A stretch of DNA of 22,113 bases from Chara braunii (lineage: Eukaryota > Streptophyta > Charophyceae > Charales > Characeae): positions 99,088-121,200 of the forward strand of contig BFEA01000674.1 in assembly GCA_003427395.1 (NCBI GenBank), read 5' to 3'. Positions 8,838 to 17,819 of this stretch are shown here, piece by piece (the stretch's first letter is position 1; each line of letters begins with the position of its first letter). A program made the position numbers and the translations under genes. The notes under the pieces were generated by a model. The model did not search any database. It saw only the letters and a list, made by a program, of their open reading frames with translations, and had not been told where the DNA came from.

Positions 8838-10514
8838 ACCTTATAATCCAAACCAAGCTTCACCCATGCGGGTGTCCCTTGGTCTCCCTGATCCGTGGAC
8901 CGTCCTACCTTCTTCTTCTCGGTCCCCCTAGCCTTTTCTTTGATGAAGGCCACGACTCCACCATCTGAAGTCTCACTAGCCCCATCGTGCCTTGTCAACT
9001 CCCCAAGGTCTGGGAAATCGTCAATCTCAGTCGTTTGACCATCGTGGTCAACGAACATTAACTGACCCTTCTTCTTTCAGTCTTGGGGTAGTCTCTTCCT
9101 ACCATCATGAGATGCCTTATGCGTAGACCCCAGCTTTGCCTCTATGTCCTGAGCTTTCTTACTAAAAGAAGCGAAGGTGTGCTGTTCGACATAGGCCTCG
9201 TTAACCAGCTTGGTCCTTACCTCTGCAGGTAGGCATCTTAGGTAATCCATCAGGAGAACCAGCTGGTCAAAACGCACACCAGGTACCACTAGAAGGCGTT
9301 CGACAGTGTCTGTAAGCTCTCTAGCATCCTTGAACCTGCGGGAACAAAGGTTGTTGATAGCATCGGTGACCTTTTGAGCCCCTTGCGGGTCATGCCACCT
9401 GTTGTAGACAGACCTTACGAACTGTTCCAATGTCTGAGTCTGAGCCCAGGCATCGAAATCCTGACCGTAGCCCTGCTGTTGCACTAAGCCATTCAACCAG
9501 CGAGCTGCTGACCCCTCTAGAAAGGAGGCAGCCACTACAACTTCCTGCTCTGGCCTTTGGAGCTTGTGCCTCACATAAGTAGGGGCTTGGGACTCATCAG
9601 AGGTATCTTAGGCATCCATTGCATAGGCTGCATGGGCCCAGGGGCTTGCTGCAGCGGCTGCATTGCCAATGAAACAGGCTGTTGCACACTAACCTGGGCC
9701 TGGCTTGACAGTGGGACTGTAGTTACCATTGTCGTGGATGGTACGGCTGAGACTCTTTGAACCGGACCACTAGTTGCTGCTAAACCACCTGGAGGGGGCA
9801 TGCCAAACATTGGAGAAAAGGTTTGTCTCGTGGCTCGCGGCATCGTTGAAGTACCCGCGCGTGCAGGGGGAACTACAGCAAACTGTGGCTGCCTCATCAC
9901 TAGACGAGGAGCCTAGAGTGCATCCAGAATTTGTTTCTGGCCTGCCACTAGATCAGTCAACAGTTCCTGTTGAACTGCCTGCACTTCTGCTATAGATAGG
10001 ACAACATTTCGCAGCACGTGTCCAACTGGCTCTAATGTTGACTCATCTAGGTCCTCTAGTCTGCTTAATGCCTCTGCCCTATTCTCTAATCTGGCCTTCC
10101 TCATGATTGCTTTTCTTCTCCTCTTTGATGCTTCGTCCTACTGCCGCCGTAACTCATTCTGAAGTTCTTCCGCTTTTTGGATTTCTATGTCCTCAGGTGT
10201 GAGTAGAGCTGGTTGGCTGACTTGCAAACCAACAGATTGATTAACTGTACCCGATCCACCTTGTCCAGCCCCTGACGAAGAAGACTAGGAGGTGACTGCG
10301 ATGTCGAAGAGGTGGAAGTCATTGCAGCCGCTAAGCTGGTTGTTGTGTCCCTATTCCTCCTCGTCGCGGCTCTCTCCCTAGCTTCCCTTCGTAGTCTCCT
10401 CTCCTCTCCTGGACCTAACTCCAAGAAAGTCAAAGGTTGACTAAGAGCAGTTCTCCGTGTGATCCTAATGGGTTGCACTAGCCTTTGCTCCTCCTCACCG
10501 CTGTCTTCACTCAT
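8657..10514 (-). pseudogene. gag: gag polyprotein of element A, broken
   Basis: The start is the ATG at 10514-10512. An acidic/basic N-terminus is followed by a Glu/Arg-rich coiled-coil-like part (about 10200-9916), then a Pro/Gln/Met-rich linker (9900-9610). Next comes a typical retrotransposon Gag capsid domain (9573-9100, with FLEGSAARWLNGL) and a CCHC zinc knuckle, CMNCGNYGHTSRTC, around 8790. The reading is broken by frameshifts near 10270-10300 and 9590-9610, TAG codons at 10138-10140 and 9913-9915, and a TGA at 9077-9079. Gag would form the virus-like particle and bind the element's RNA. The order and motifs are seen directly; the exact frameshift points are estimates. Confidence 0.85.
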
Positions 10515-11100
10515 GAGCTACGGTGTGTGTGATCTAAACTAGAACTCACACTGAATCCTACCTTAGTGTGACACACAACCGTCTGTGATATACAACTATT
10601 ATCGGTCGGCGGGAACAGAAACAATATAGTCACAACTAATGTCAGGTCGTACAGGATATATCACATCTATTTTTTTAGATTAGTCTAATACAGATTACTT
10701 TACAGCAAAGAGTCTAGTTCGTCTGTAACTGTCTGTCAGTTGTCAGCAAAGTCTGTAACAACTAACTAACCAAAGATAGAAATAACATCTCCTGCTGGAG
10801 ATGTATACTGGACGACAGATTGATAGTTGATTGCCACTGTGAACAGTTACCGGAATCCCCCCTTCCCCCTGTATCCTTCTTGAGTAATCACTTTGTGTCA
10901 ACGTTCCTGAGCATCTGGTTGAGCAGCGTGCCTGAAAGTGTGCAATCCGGCCCACCCCTGTGCCCCAAGTCATTGTCGAACATGCCAGCCAGTCCACTCT
11001 TATTTACCCTCGTACGGAACGAGCCTTACACCCGGTTGATCTGGCTGATCAGGAGGAATTTTAGGAAAGCCCTCATCTCCTCAGGAATTATTTAACGTCG
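10515..11100 (-). other. possible 5' leader/LTR of element A
   Basis: Sequence upstream of the gag start on the minus strand with no coding content. It is A/T-rich close to gag and contains a small hairpin (TCACACT 10546-10552 with AGTGTGA 10565-10571). Position alone suggests the leader and possibly the 5' LTR of element A. I could not find a matching 3' LTR, because the element is truncated, nor a convincing primer-binding site directly upstream of gag. Confidence 0.3.
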
Positions 11101-12132
11101 CAGTCAGGACGACGATCACAGCCAGATTCAATCCGAGTCCCCAACCAGAAATATTTATTGACGGTCTGGTAAGCGTCTCATAAAAGGTTGGCATGCCTGG
11201 CACGACCTCTATTGCGCAAGCAGCAGAACCAAGGACTTGCAGCCCAAGCATGCGTGTACTAGTCCCAGCGGGTTGGCATGGTGACCGTGACCCGAGTGCT
11301 TCGTCCAGGGCCCTTCAGAGGCTTCACCCGTCTCCCACCAGCTTGCTGCCCAGGACGAATGTCGACTCTCAAGGTTGAGCGCTCGCGACATCTCACATCG
11401 AGAGGACTCTCAAGACATAACTCACTTCCTCACGGTAAGAAGAGATGAAGAGGGTAGATAAGGAAGAGAGCAACGTACCTCATAAATGCTGCCCCCAACC
11501 ACATATTTCTCACCGGTAACCTGATGTGCAATTATGATGACCGGTATTTGCCTCAGCACAACCAGCAGCAGAATGCGGTTCCACCTCGGCTTAATATGCC
11601 ACATCAACGAGTTCTCATCATCCAGCATACACCCCGTATGTCACCACATAGCTCCCTGGCACGCCCACACTACCCTGGGCCGCCTAACGTTCAACGCCAA
11701 TGCCTTATCACTGCCCCACACCTCATGCGAAGCACCAATAGCTATTGCGAAGAACCAATGAANCGCAATATGAACCAGCTCCGATACCAAATTGCAAGGA
11801 AAATAAGCAACAGCGAGATGACAATTTCAGATCACACCATCACATTGCAAGCCGAATAGTCAAACCGTGTCCCGAGAGCAGCATTGCACCAATAATACAC
11901 CAATTGAAGTTCGTAGCACTGAAAACCAATGTTCATGGAGAGCATACTCTCTCATCCCAACACAAGAGTCCAGTTCCTGCACACTCCCATTTGGCGCTCA
12001 GCGCCCAGCCTACTCCTACGCAGCTACTACAGACTACAAAAAGACAATGCAACTGTTGACATCAGCGGGAGCCCGAAGTACTTGAAGATGTCGCCCGTGC
12101 AGACCATCGCCAATACAAGGTACGTGCCCTCA
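11101..12132. other. unassigned DNA, possible LTR/primer-binding site remnant
   Basis: No recognisable gene. On the minus strand a motif resembling an initiator-tRNA-Met primer-binding site lies at 11778-11789. A minus-strand frame around 11628-11490 ends at GAG/GTACGT, a donor-like site, but shows no known domain. Confidence 0.4.
11778..11789 (-). promoter_or_regulatory. primer-binding-site-like motif (tRNA-iMet type)
   Basis: The minus strand reads TGGTATCGGAGC, one mismatch from the plant retrotransposon primer-binding site TGGTATCAGAGC, and is preceded by TGCAAT, compatible with an LTR ending in CA. If real, the 5' LTR would lie at coordinates above 11793. No LTR partner or gag was found to confirm it. 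Confidence 0.35.
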
Positions 12133-12157
12133 CATCATCATCATCATCATCATCATC
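12133..12157. repeat. (CAT)8 microsatellite
   Basis: Eight perfect CAT units. They encode a poly-His run in one frame, which is not taken as a gene. Confidence 0.95.
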
Positions 12158-13308
12158 CTTCACCTATCCCCTGACTACACCCACACCTGTCCTCTCCTTT
12201 CACCCGAAGACCACCCCTGCGCTTCACTGTAGTCCAAGCCCACCAGCTATGGTGGCTGGGCTATGGCGCTGCCCTCAGCAGCGCCCTCCTCCTCTGCACG
12301 ACCGCACGTGCTGCACCTCCCCTCTCAGCGCCAGCCAGCAGCCGCGAGCCTTTGCTCCAGCAGCGCTGCCGCTAGCATGCGAGTGCCTGAATGAGGCTTC
12401 CTAGCCAGAGCTCTTTCCTTTATGGAAAAGAGCTGGCCAGCTCTCGCAGCCTGGCTGGGCTGGCCTGGGCCCAGAAGCTTCCGGAAGGCCCCAGGAGGCT
12501 GCCTGCGTACAGCAGCTACTGGGCTGCTGGGCCTCGTTCGGTTGGGCGCCCAACTGTCTCTGTATGAGGCTGNGAATCACGCCCAGGGCCTGCATTCTTT
12601 GGAAAGGCCCGGAGGGCCGTGAAAATGTCTTTGTTGCTCGGCCTGTGTTTCTTTCAACCAACTGGCGCGTCGCAACTGCCTGGACCCCAAATATGAAANT
12701 GACANTCGAGGGCCTCTTGCAAAAAGCCAGGCCCGCCTTCACTTAGGGCGGGTAATGCTGCAAACAGGGCCCCATAGGCCTACCGGGGACCCTGATCCTC
12801 GCAATAATAATAATAATAATAATAATAATCTAGGCAACCAGCCAGGCCGCCCGGGTCACCATATGTTCCCGGACGGCCCGGCCGTGCAAGGACCAGGGAA
12901 GGCCCTAGCAAAAAAAAACAAAAACCAAAAAAAACCGAAAAATCCGAAAAAAAACTATGTTATGCAGAAAAGTAAACTGAACAACTTTTGCCTCAGAGTT
13001 ACATCGAAATTCTTTACCAGTTTTAAAATAAAAAATAAAGTTAAAAAATCATTTTTATTTTTTGGCCCGGCCGGGCAAGTGGCCCCGGGCCACTCTGGTA
13101 GCCTAGATAATAATATAATTAAAAAAAAAAAGAGATTGTTGTTGTGCGAATAATGTGAAGCAACTCTAAAAACAATGAACCAAGTCGTGCCCTAAACATG
13201 TGGCCATGGCCATGCAGGTCATGCCGCAAAAAGGGGCTGCACGGCCTGTGGGGCCAAGGGAAACAAAGGACAGGCCTCGGGCCCGTGTGGCAGCTGCGAG
13301 GATGCTAC
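12158..13308 (-). other. candidate 3' LTR and flanking sequence of element C
   Basis: This region lies directly downstream of element C on its coding strand and begins TGTAGCATCC after a polypurine tract, as an LTR would. It has no convincing gene. It holds GGCC-rich palindromes (for example AGTGGCC-CCG-GGCCACT near 13078), a long A-rich block (about 12908-13050), an (AAT)9 repeat and an imperfect 12403-12438 hairpin. The 3' limit is not determinable from a single copy. Confidence 0.35.
12803..12829. repeat. (AAT)9 microsatellite
   Basis: Nine perfect AAT units inside the candidate LTR region of element C. Confidence 0.95.
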
Positions 13309-13310
13309 AG

Positions 13311-13318
13311 CCCCCCTC
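13311..13318 (-). other. polypurine tract of element C
   Basis: The minus strand reads GAGGGGGG followed by CTGTAGC, just after the chromodomain-encoding end of element C. A G-rich polypurine tract next to a TG-starting LTR is the plus-strand primer of LTR retrotransposons. Position and composition fit; cleavage is not shown. Confidence 0.45.
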
Positions 13319-13345
13319 GTTAAGAACCCGAGGCGTGGCAAGGTC

Positions 13346-13922
13346 TCAACTCTCGGTAGGATGGAGGAACCTGCCAGTGGGTGCGGCGTGTCGTAGGTGC
13401 TGATGAAGACGCGGACTGCTGGCTTTCGTATCGTGCCACCAGGTCTGGCACTTTTGCTTGAAGCTTTGCACGATCCATCCATTGGTCAGCCTGGTGGCTG
13501 CATAGGAGAAGTCAACCAAATACTCCTTAGGTTTGTTCCTGTACTTGCGTGTGCTTAGGTTTGTTCCTGTACTTGCGTGTGAATGATGTAGCCCACCTGA
13601 AAAACATCCATAGACAGAGGGTCTTGTGTGCGTTGCCTGAGAAGTCATCGCGTTCGGCCGAAACAAAAGGCGTGAGCTTTGAGGCATGGAACATCGGGTG
13701 AACGGGCAAGTGTGCGGGGACCTCAACAACGAAGGAAGGTCCGTTGAGCTCTTCCCCGCTGGGGGAGATGATATCCCAAGGTCCCATCCACTTCGGGAGG
13801 ACTTTGCGAGAGAGATCTTGTTTGAGGCTAAATTCCGCAGCGGGGACCCAAACGAGATCACTGTCACGAAATGGGCGAGGGAGACGCTGCTGATTGGCTT
13901 GGTGACTCATGCGCATTTGCAT
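13346..13922 (-). pseudogene. pol: integrase C-terminus and chromodomain-like region of element C
   Basis: The first frame contains the integrase C-terminal module: DSDLVWVPAAEF, then a WMGPWDI block (the GPY/F-like position), then EVPAHLPVHPMFHASKL. A following segment reads KEYLVDFSYAATRLTNGW, the core of a chromodomain, as in chromoviruses that target heterochromatin. A 28-bp tandem duplication at 13526-13581 sits between them and shifts the frame, so the chromodomain is out of frame with the integrase. Confidence 0.8.
13526..13581. repeat. 28-bp perfect tandem duplication
   Basis: Two adjacent identical 28-bp copies, 13526-13553 and 13554-13581, each starting CTTAGGTTTGTTCC. They lie inside the coding region of element C. 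Confidence 0.95.
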
Positions 13923-13984
13923 CTTATCCCATGCCTTGACAAGTAGCTTTTACATGTGGCGAACAAAGGCACCATGGTCGTCCT

Positions 13985-14680
13985 TCACGCTCTCATGTGG
14001 AATGATGGTATCCTAGGGAAAAGCGGGGGAGCCATGCTCAAAATCGAATGGGGAAATTCCAATAGCCAGGCAAACTCAATGTCTAGAAGGCGCTCGACCC
14101 AATCCTTATGGTCCGGACGGATACGTGTGTGAAGGACTTCTGTGGTTTGGTGTGCTCTCTCCATTTGGCCGTCGGTTTGTGGGTGTCTTGTGGAGCTCAG
14201 CTTGAGGGAAGTCCCCATCCAATGCATGAGCCCAGTCCAAAGTTGGACATAAACTGAGTGCCGCGGTCGCATACGATGTCTTTGGGGAAACCCTTGGACC
14301 ATACCCAACCGACAAAGAATACCTCGATCAATTTCGGTGCCTTGGTGTGATAGGGGCAAGGCAAGAATATCGCGAACTTAATGAGCCGGTCAACCACCGT
14401 AAGAATATCGTCGAAGCCCCTCTTGTGTTTTGGGAAAGGCCCGGTAATATCCATGGCAATCGACGTGCGACGTTGCGTAGGGACCGGTAACCTTGCGGAG
14501 CTTGCATCGGCAACAAACCTCACAAGAGTCGCCATAGCGAGTGACGTCCGAGATGAGGTCGGGCCATCGGAAGCGTTGATGAAGGCGGCCTATGGTGCAG
14601 TTGATGCCGAAGTGTCCCGTGCTCGGAGTGTCATGGAACTCACCGAGAAGGCGTGTGTGGAGCCCGCGATCGTTAAGCAC
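13985..14680 (-). pseudogene. pol: integrase of element C, broken in three frames
   Basis: The zinc finger (14660-14530) shows HDTPSTGHFG and CEVC, an HHCC set. The catalytic core starts in a second frame (about 14460-14250) with Asp in SIAMDITGPFP and Asp in DIVCDRGTQF. A third segment (about 14210-14060) carries the catalytic Glu in RHPQTDGQMERA, followed by DHKDWVERLLDIEFA. Each segment is well conserved, but frame changes near 14520 and 14230 split them. The family inserts the cDNA copy into chromatin. Confidence 0.88.
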
Positions 14681-15350
14681 ACAAAGTGGATCCTTCCCTC
14701 GCGAATGTAAGATAAGGTAGCCGTCTTGGACCCGTTACTGCAAAGGTGCAGGATCTGAAGACGAACATTGCGCGTAGTGCTCATGGAACTCGAGGTCAGA
14801 CTTGTAGCCGCGAATGAACTGGTCCCTCGTTGATGTCGAACGAGTGGTAGATCGCAAGGCATAGATCTAGGCGCCGTGAGAGAGTGTCCACAAACCGGTT
14901 CGACTTCCCTTGGATGTGGTAAAATGAGGAAGTCAAACTGGTCGATGTAGCCCATCCATCGAGCGATGTGGCTATTCACCGTGTCTTGCGACTTGTAGAA
15001 GACCAACGGGTTGTTGTTCGTTACCCACTTGAATTGGTGTCGGCCGAGGAGAAAGTGGTGCCACCTTTTGAGTGTGTGGACGAAGGCAAGTTACTCCTTT
15101 CCAACATCCTCAATGGAGTGAATGGCTGGCACTTTCTTATGAAAATACTCGACTAGGTGCAAATCCCCGCCATCATATTGCTCGAGGACGGCGCCAAGGT
15201 TGTAACCCGACGCATCCGTAGTGATGCACGTAGGCAAGGAGGGGTCATAGATGTGCAAGACCAGCATGGATAGCAAAGTGGCTTTGAGGGCTGTGAACGT
15301 TGCTCGTGCATTGTCATCAAAGTAGAAGGGTCGGTCCCTGTATTTAAGCT
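14590..15350 (-). pseudogene. pol: RNase H region of element C, broken
   Basis: The first frame gives the RT-RNase H junction, with RPFYFDDNARATFTALK and then the RNase H start CITTDASGYNLGAVLEQ, in which the first catalytic Asp is kept, and VEYFHKKVPAIHSIEDV. After a gap with frame loss near 15010-15090, SQDTVNSHIARWMGYIDQFDF is recognisable as the RNase H end and tether. The usual ALSRR tether motif is scrambled by frameshifts after about 14900. No complete catalytic set can be read in one frame. Confidence 0.8.
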
Positions 15351-15352
15351 TG

Positions 15353-15606
15353 CCATTTGTCGTCACCACGGACGCGAGTCAGTATGGTATAGGTGCCGTG
15401 TTGCAGCAAGACGACGACAATGGCTACAGACCTGTAAAGTTGATGTCAGCGAGGATGCCCTCAGAGAAGGTCGCTACCTCGACATACGAGAGAAACTCTA
15501 CGCTCTCAGCCAGGCCTTACAGCACTGGAAGCATTACCTGCTTGGGAGGTACTTCAAAGTGTATTCAGACCACGAGACTCTCAGGTGGCTCTAGACACAG
15601 GCCAAA
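15353..15606 (+). pseudogene. pol: RNase H of element B, frameshifted
   Basis: The reading starts PFVVTTDASQYGIGAVLQQ with the first catalytic Asp present, and continues to SEKVATSTYER. A one-base frameshift near 15490 moves the coding frame. In the new frame the RNase H continues (KLYALSQALQHW, then HYLLGRYFKVYSDHETLRW) up to a TAG at 15592-15594. Element A has Lys at the position of that TAG. The sequence then continues in the same frame into the integrase reading frame. Confidence 0.85.
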
Positions 15607-16683
15607 ATGACACCTAAGTTGACTAGGTCGGCCGCTGAGATAGACCAGTATGACTTTGAGCTCAAGCGTGTCAAAGGCAAGTACACTGTAGTTGCGGATG
15701 CTCTAAGTAGGAGATCAGACTACTTTGGAGCCATAGTTCAGTATCTGGATATAGGGAATGACCTGCAAGAGAGAGTAAGACAGGCGTATGCACAGGACCC
15801 TATTTATAGTGACCTCCTCCAGAGAGTCAAGGAGGCCCCAGAGACCGAACCAGATCACCGCACTACGGAGGGGTTGTTATTTGAGAAGACTAATCTAATA
15901 GACCGTTTGTGCGTTCCCAACAACGAGGAAATCCGTAGTCTGATCCTAGGGGAATGCCATGATACAGAGGGACACTTCGGTTGGCAAAGGACTTTAGCCA
16001 ATCTGATATGTGCATATGCTTGGCCAGGAATGAAGAACGACTGCATAGAGTACGTCCGCAGTTGCAAAGTTGGCCAAAGAAATAAGACCACTACGCGTGC
16101 CCCTCTAGGTCTTCTCAGACCCTTGCCTATTCCTGATCAGCCAGGCGATTTGGTGTCCATTGACTTTATGGACGCTGGCGTCAAGAGTAGGCATGGTAAG
16201 AGCCAAGTCATGGTCATAGTTGATAGATTCAGTAAGTATGCTGTTTTTGTTCCATTACCCGCAGAAGCTCGTACTGAGATAGTCATTCATAAGTTTTTTT
16301 ATTTTTGGGTTAGTGAGCATGGAATCCCATTGTCTATCGTTAGTGATAGAGATACCCGTTTTACGAGTCAGAACTCGCAGGAACTGATGAAAGTTTATGG
16401 GTCAAAGTTGCTGATGTCATCTGGCCATCATCCAGAGACTAGCGATCAGACTGAACAGATGAACAAGATCCTGCAACAAGTTCTGCGCATGTACATTAGA
16501 CCAGATCAAGTCAATTTGGATGAGATGTTGCCCAAGGTAGCCAGTGCGTATAACAACAGCGTGCACTTGTCCACTTGTCACACTCCCAACGAATTACACA
16601 AGTCCTTTAGACTGCGCAGACCGTTTGAGGGACTTAACCAGGACCAGATTCACAGGCTACCGCCCGGTACCAGGAGTTTGTGA
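15607..16683 (+). pseudogene. pol: RNase H tether and integrase of element B
   Basis: This is an open run of 358 codons, although it is a polyprotein part and not an independent gene. The tether ends DALSRRSDYFG (about residues 31-41). The zinc finger has His118, His123 and Cys153, but the fourth ligand is Gly (SCKVGQ instead of CxxC). The catalytic triad is Asp186 (SIDFMD), Asp247 (SIVSDRDTRF) and Glu283 (QTEQMNK), with the D,D-35-E spacing. Near the end a one-base shift around 16655-16665 puts the real frame out of register, and the run ends at TGA 16681-16683, overlapping the next frame. Confidence 0.9.
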
Positions 16684-17243
16684 TACAACACGAGAAAGAG
16701 CTAGCTACAGTCGTCGAGAACCTCAGGAAGGCCCAGCATAGAATGATAGACCAAGCCAACAAGCACCGTCGCCCATCACAGTTCCAAGTAGGCGACTTAG
16801 TCTGGGTCAAGTCCCGAGAGTTTGCTCCTGAGGAGAACATCTCGTTACTGCCAGCATATAGGGGACCGTGGCCAGTTCTAGAAGTCAAGGGCGGAGAGGA
16901 TGGGCCGTCCTACACCGTAGAGATCCCAGCACACCTCCACACCTACCCCGTATTTCATGCGTCAAAACTGTTGCCGTGTGTCACAAGCCAACAGTTTCCT
17001 TCAAGAAGATCCATGATCCCTCCAGATATGGATGGGAGATATGACATTGAGGGCATTGTAGGTGAGGATGTATTCAGGACAGGAGGTAGAGGTTGTCCAC
17101 AGAAACAGTACAAGGTTCGATTCGCATATCAGGAACCGGAAGATGACCGCTGGTTTACAAGAACTGAACTTCTAGAAACAGCTTCCGACGTAGTCAGGGC
17201 CTATGAGAGAGATAAGAAAGGCAAAGGTCCGGCCTTGAACTGA
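16680..17243 (+). pseudogene. pol: integrase C-terminus and chromodomain of element B
   Basis: This is an open run of 187 codons starting at an internal GTG that continues the integrase after the frameshift. A helical segment with HEKELATVVENLRKAQHRM is followed by FQVGDLVWVKSREF, then RGPWPVLEV (the GPY/F-like module, residues 61-69) and EIPAHLHTYPVFHASKLLP. A chromodomain occupies about residues 121-168: YDIEGIVGEDVF, then QKQYKVRFAY, then DRWFTRTEL. Chromodomains of this type bind methylated histone tails and steer integration. The stop at 17241-17243 is taken as the natural end of Pol. Confidence 0.9.
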
Positions 17244-17493
17244 GATATTCTCGGAGGACCTTGAATTTAGGCCGGCCGGAGTGAAACGGATTCCACCTTT
17301 GCAGTAGCCGATGCAGATCCCAGGGCTCGATCCCTAGTCCTTACCCTACCTGTGTACAGTATCTGTGTCGACCCCGGGAGTTGAACCCACGACCTGTGTC
17401 TTTCCCCACAGTTGGTAGGTTGTCGTAGGTCTGTAGGTTATAGGGGTTCGATCTGTAGACCTGTCGGATAGGAGTCCTAGTCAGTTCTAGAAG

Positions 17494-17580
17494 TCGTAGC
17501 TGTAGCTCCTCCAAAGGGTCAATGCCGTAGCTGCTACAGTCCTGAAAGGTCTAGGTCGTAGCTGCTACAGTACCGAAAGG
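17494..17580. repeat. three 31-bp-spaced repeat units
   Basis: Units at 17494-17517 (diverged), 17525-17549 and 17556-17580. Each has the core CGTAGCTG followed by a CT-rich spacer and AAAGG. The last two are nearly identical (CGTAGCTGCTACAGT). Confidence 0.75.
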
Positions 17581-17626
17581 CCAAGTCCACGGTCTTCCGG
17601 AAGGTCCGGAAGTGGCCTTTCGGGTA
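17571..17626. repeat. imperfect stem-loop
   Basis: TACCGAAAGGCCA at 17571-17583 pairs with TGGCCTTTCGGGTA at 17613-17626, with one extra base. The loop contains the self-complementary CTTCCGGAAG, so a branched hairpin can form. Confidence 0.7.
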
Positions 17627-17772
17627 CTGCCCACAGTAGACCGAGGCAAGTGGGCAAGTGGCGAAGTCCACCAGTGCTGAGTCAGCAGTACCCAGTCCCA
17701 GTCAGTCTCAGTCCAGTCAAGCAAGTACCGTGTGGGACTGTGTGAAAGGGGCAGACCAACGAGCTACAGAAG

Positions 17773-17779
17773 TATAAAT
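17773..17779 (+). promoter_or_regulatory. TATA box
   Basis: TATAAAT, 47 bp upstream of an ATG (17820) that opens a 45-codon frame. It could be the LTR promoter of element B or a host/other promoter. The spacing would place a start site at about 17800. Confidence 0.45.
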
Positions 17780-17819
17780 CAAGAGGCAGCGCCCAGCCAT
17801 TTTCATTCCTGCGTAAGCC

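Larger units (their letters stand above)
5793..10514 (-). mobile_element. Ty3/gypsy (chromovirus-like) element A, internal region, 3'-truncated
   Basis: Reading from 10514 downwards, the segment encodes gag, zinc knuckle, protease, reverse transcriptase, RNase H and integrase. This order, with integrase last, defines Ty3/gypsy rather than copia. Homology ends abruptly around 5793 just after the integrase catalytic Glu, so the integrase C-terminus, any chromodomain and the 3' LTR are missing. Several in-frame stops and at least four frameshifts make it non-autonomous and dead. Several ambiguous bases (N) lie in the RT at 7077-7135. Confidence 0.9.
13311..15350 (-). mobile_element. Ty3/gypsy chromovirus element C, 5'-truncated
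   Basis: On the minus strand from 15350 down, the fragment encodes the end of RT/start of RNase H, the RNase H tether, the integrase zinc finger, the integrase core, the integrase C-terminus and a chromodomain-like segment, ending at a polypurine tract. Motifs such as HDTPSTGHFG and RHPQTDGQMERA differ clearly from elements A and B, so it belongs to a separate chromovirus lineage. The coding frame changes at least five times. The 5' cut lies exactly against element B. Confidence 0.85.
15351..17243 (+). mobile_element. Ty3/gypsy chromovirus element B, 5'-truncated
   Basis: The plus-strand fragment begins inside RNase H and runs through the tether, integrase and chromodomain to a normal stop at 17243. 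It is the least decayed of the three gypsy copies. Its RNase H/integrase motifs (SRRSDYFGAIV, ECHDTEGHFG) are closer to those of element A than to those of C. Nothing upstream of RNase H survives, because the sequence switches to element C at about 15350. Confidence 0.9.
17244..17770 (+). other. 3' untranslated/LTR-like sequence after element B
   Basis: Non-coding sequence follows the Pol stop. It contains three related 31-bp-spaced units and a strong stem-loop (listed separately) and leads to a TATA box. Position and the downstream TATA box are compatible with the U3 part of a 3' LTR, but I see no clear polypurine tract and no second LTR copy to compare. Confidence 0.4.

Noticed and set aside
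5793-10514. UAG readthrough or recoding as an explanation for element A stops
   Set aside because: At least four frameshifts, a TGA and catalytic substitutions are also present, so ordinary decay is the simpler reading.
12755-13153. 132-codon plus-strand frame with poly-Asn and Lys runs
   Set aside because: Derives from the (AAT)9 repeat and A-rich block.
13346-13482. Open frames on both strands at the end of element C
   Set aside because: They overlap the chromodomain frame and show no separate domain.
17330-17440. B-box-like GGGTTCAACTCC on the minus strand after element B
   Set aside because: No matching A box at a proper distance and no cloverleaf beyond a T-arm-like hairpin.
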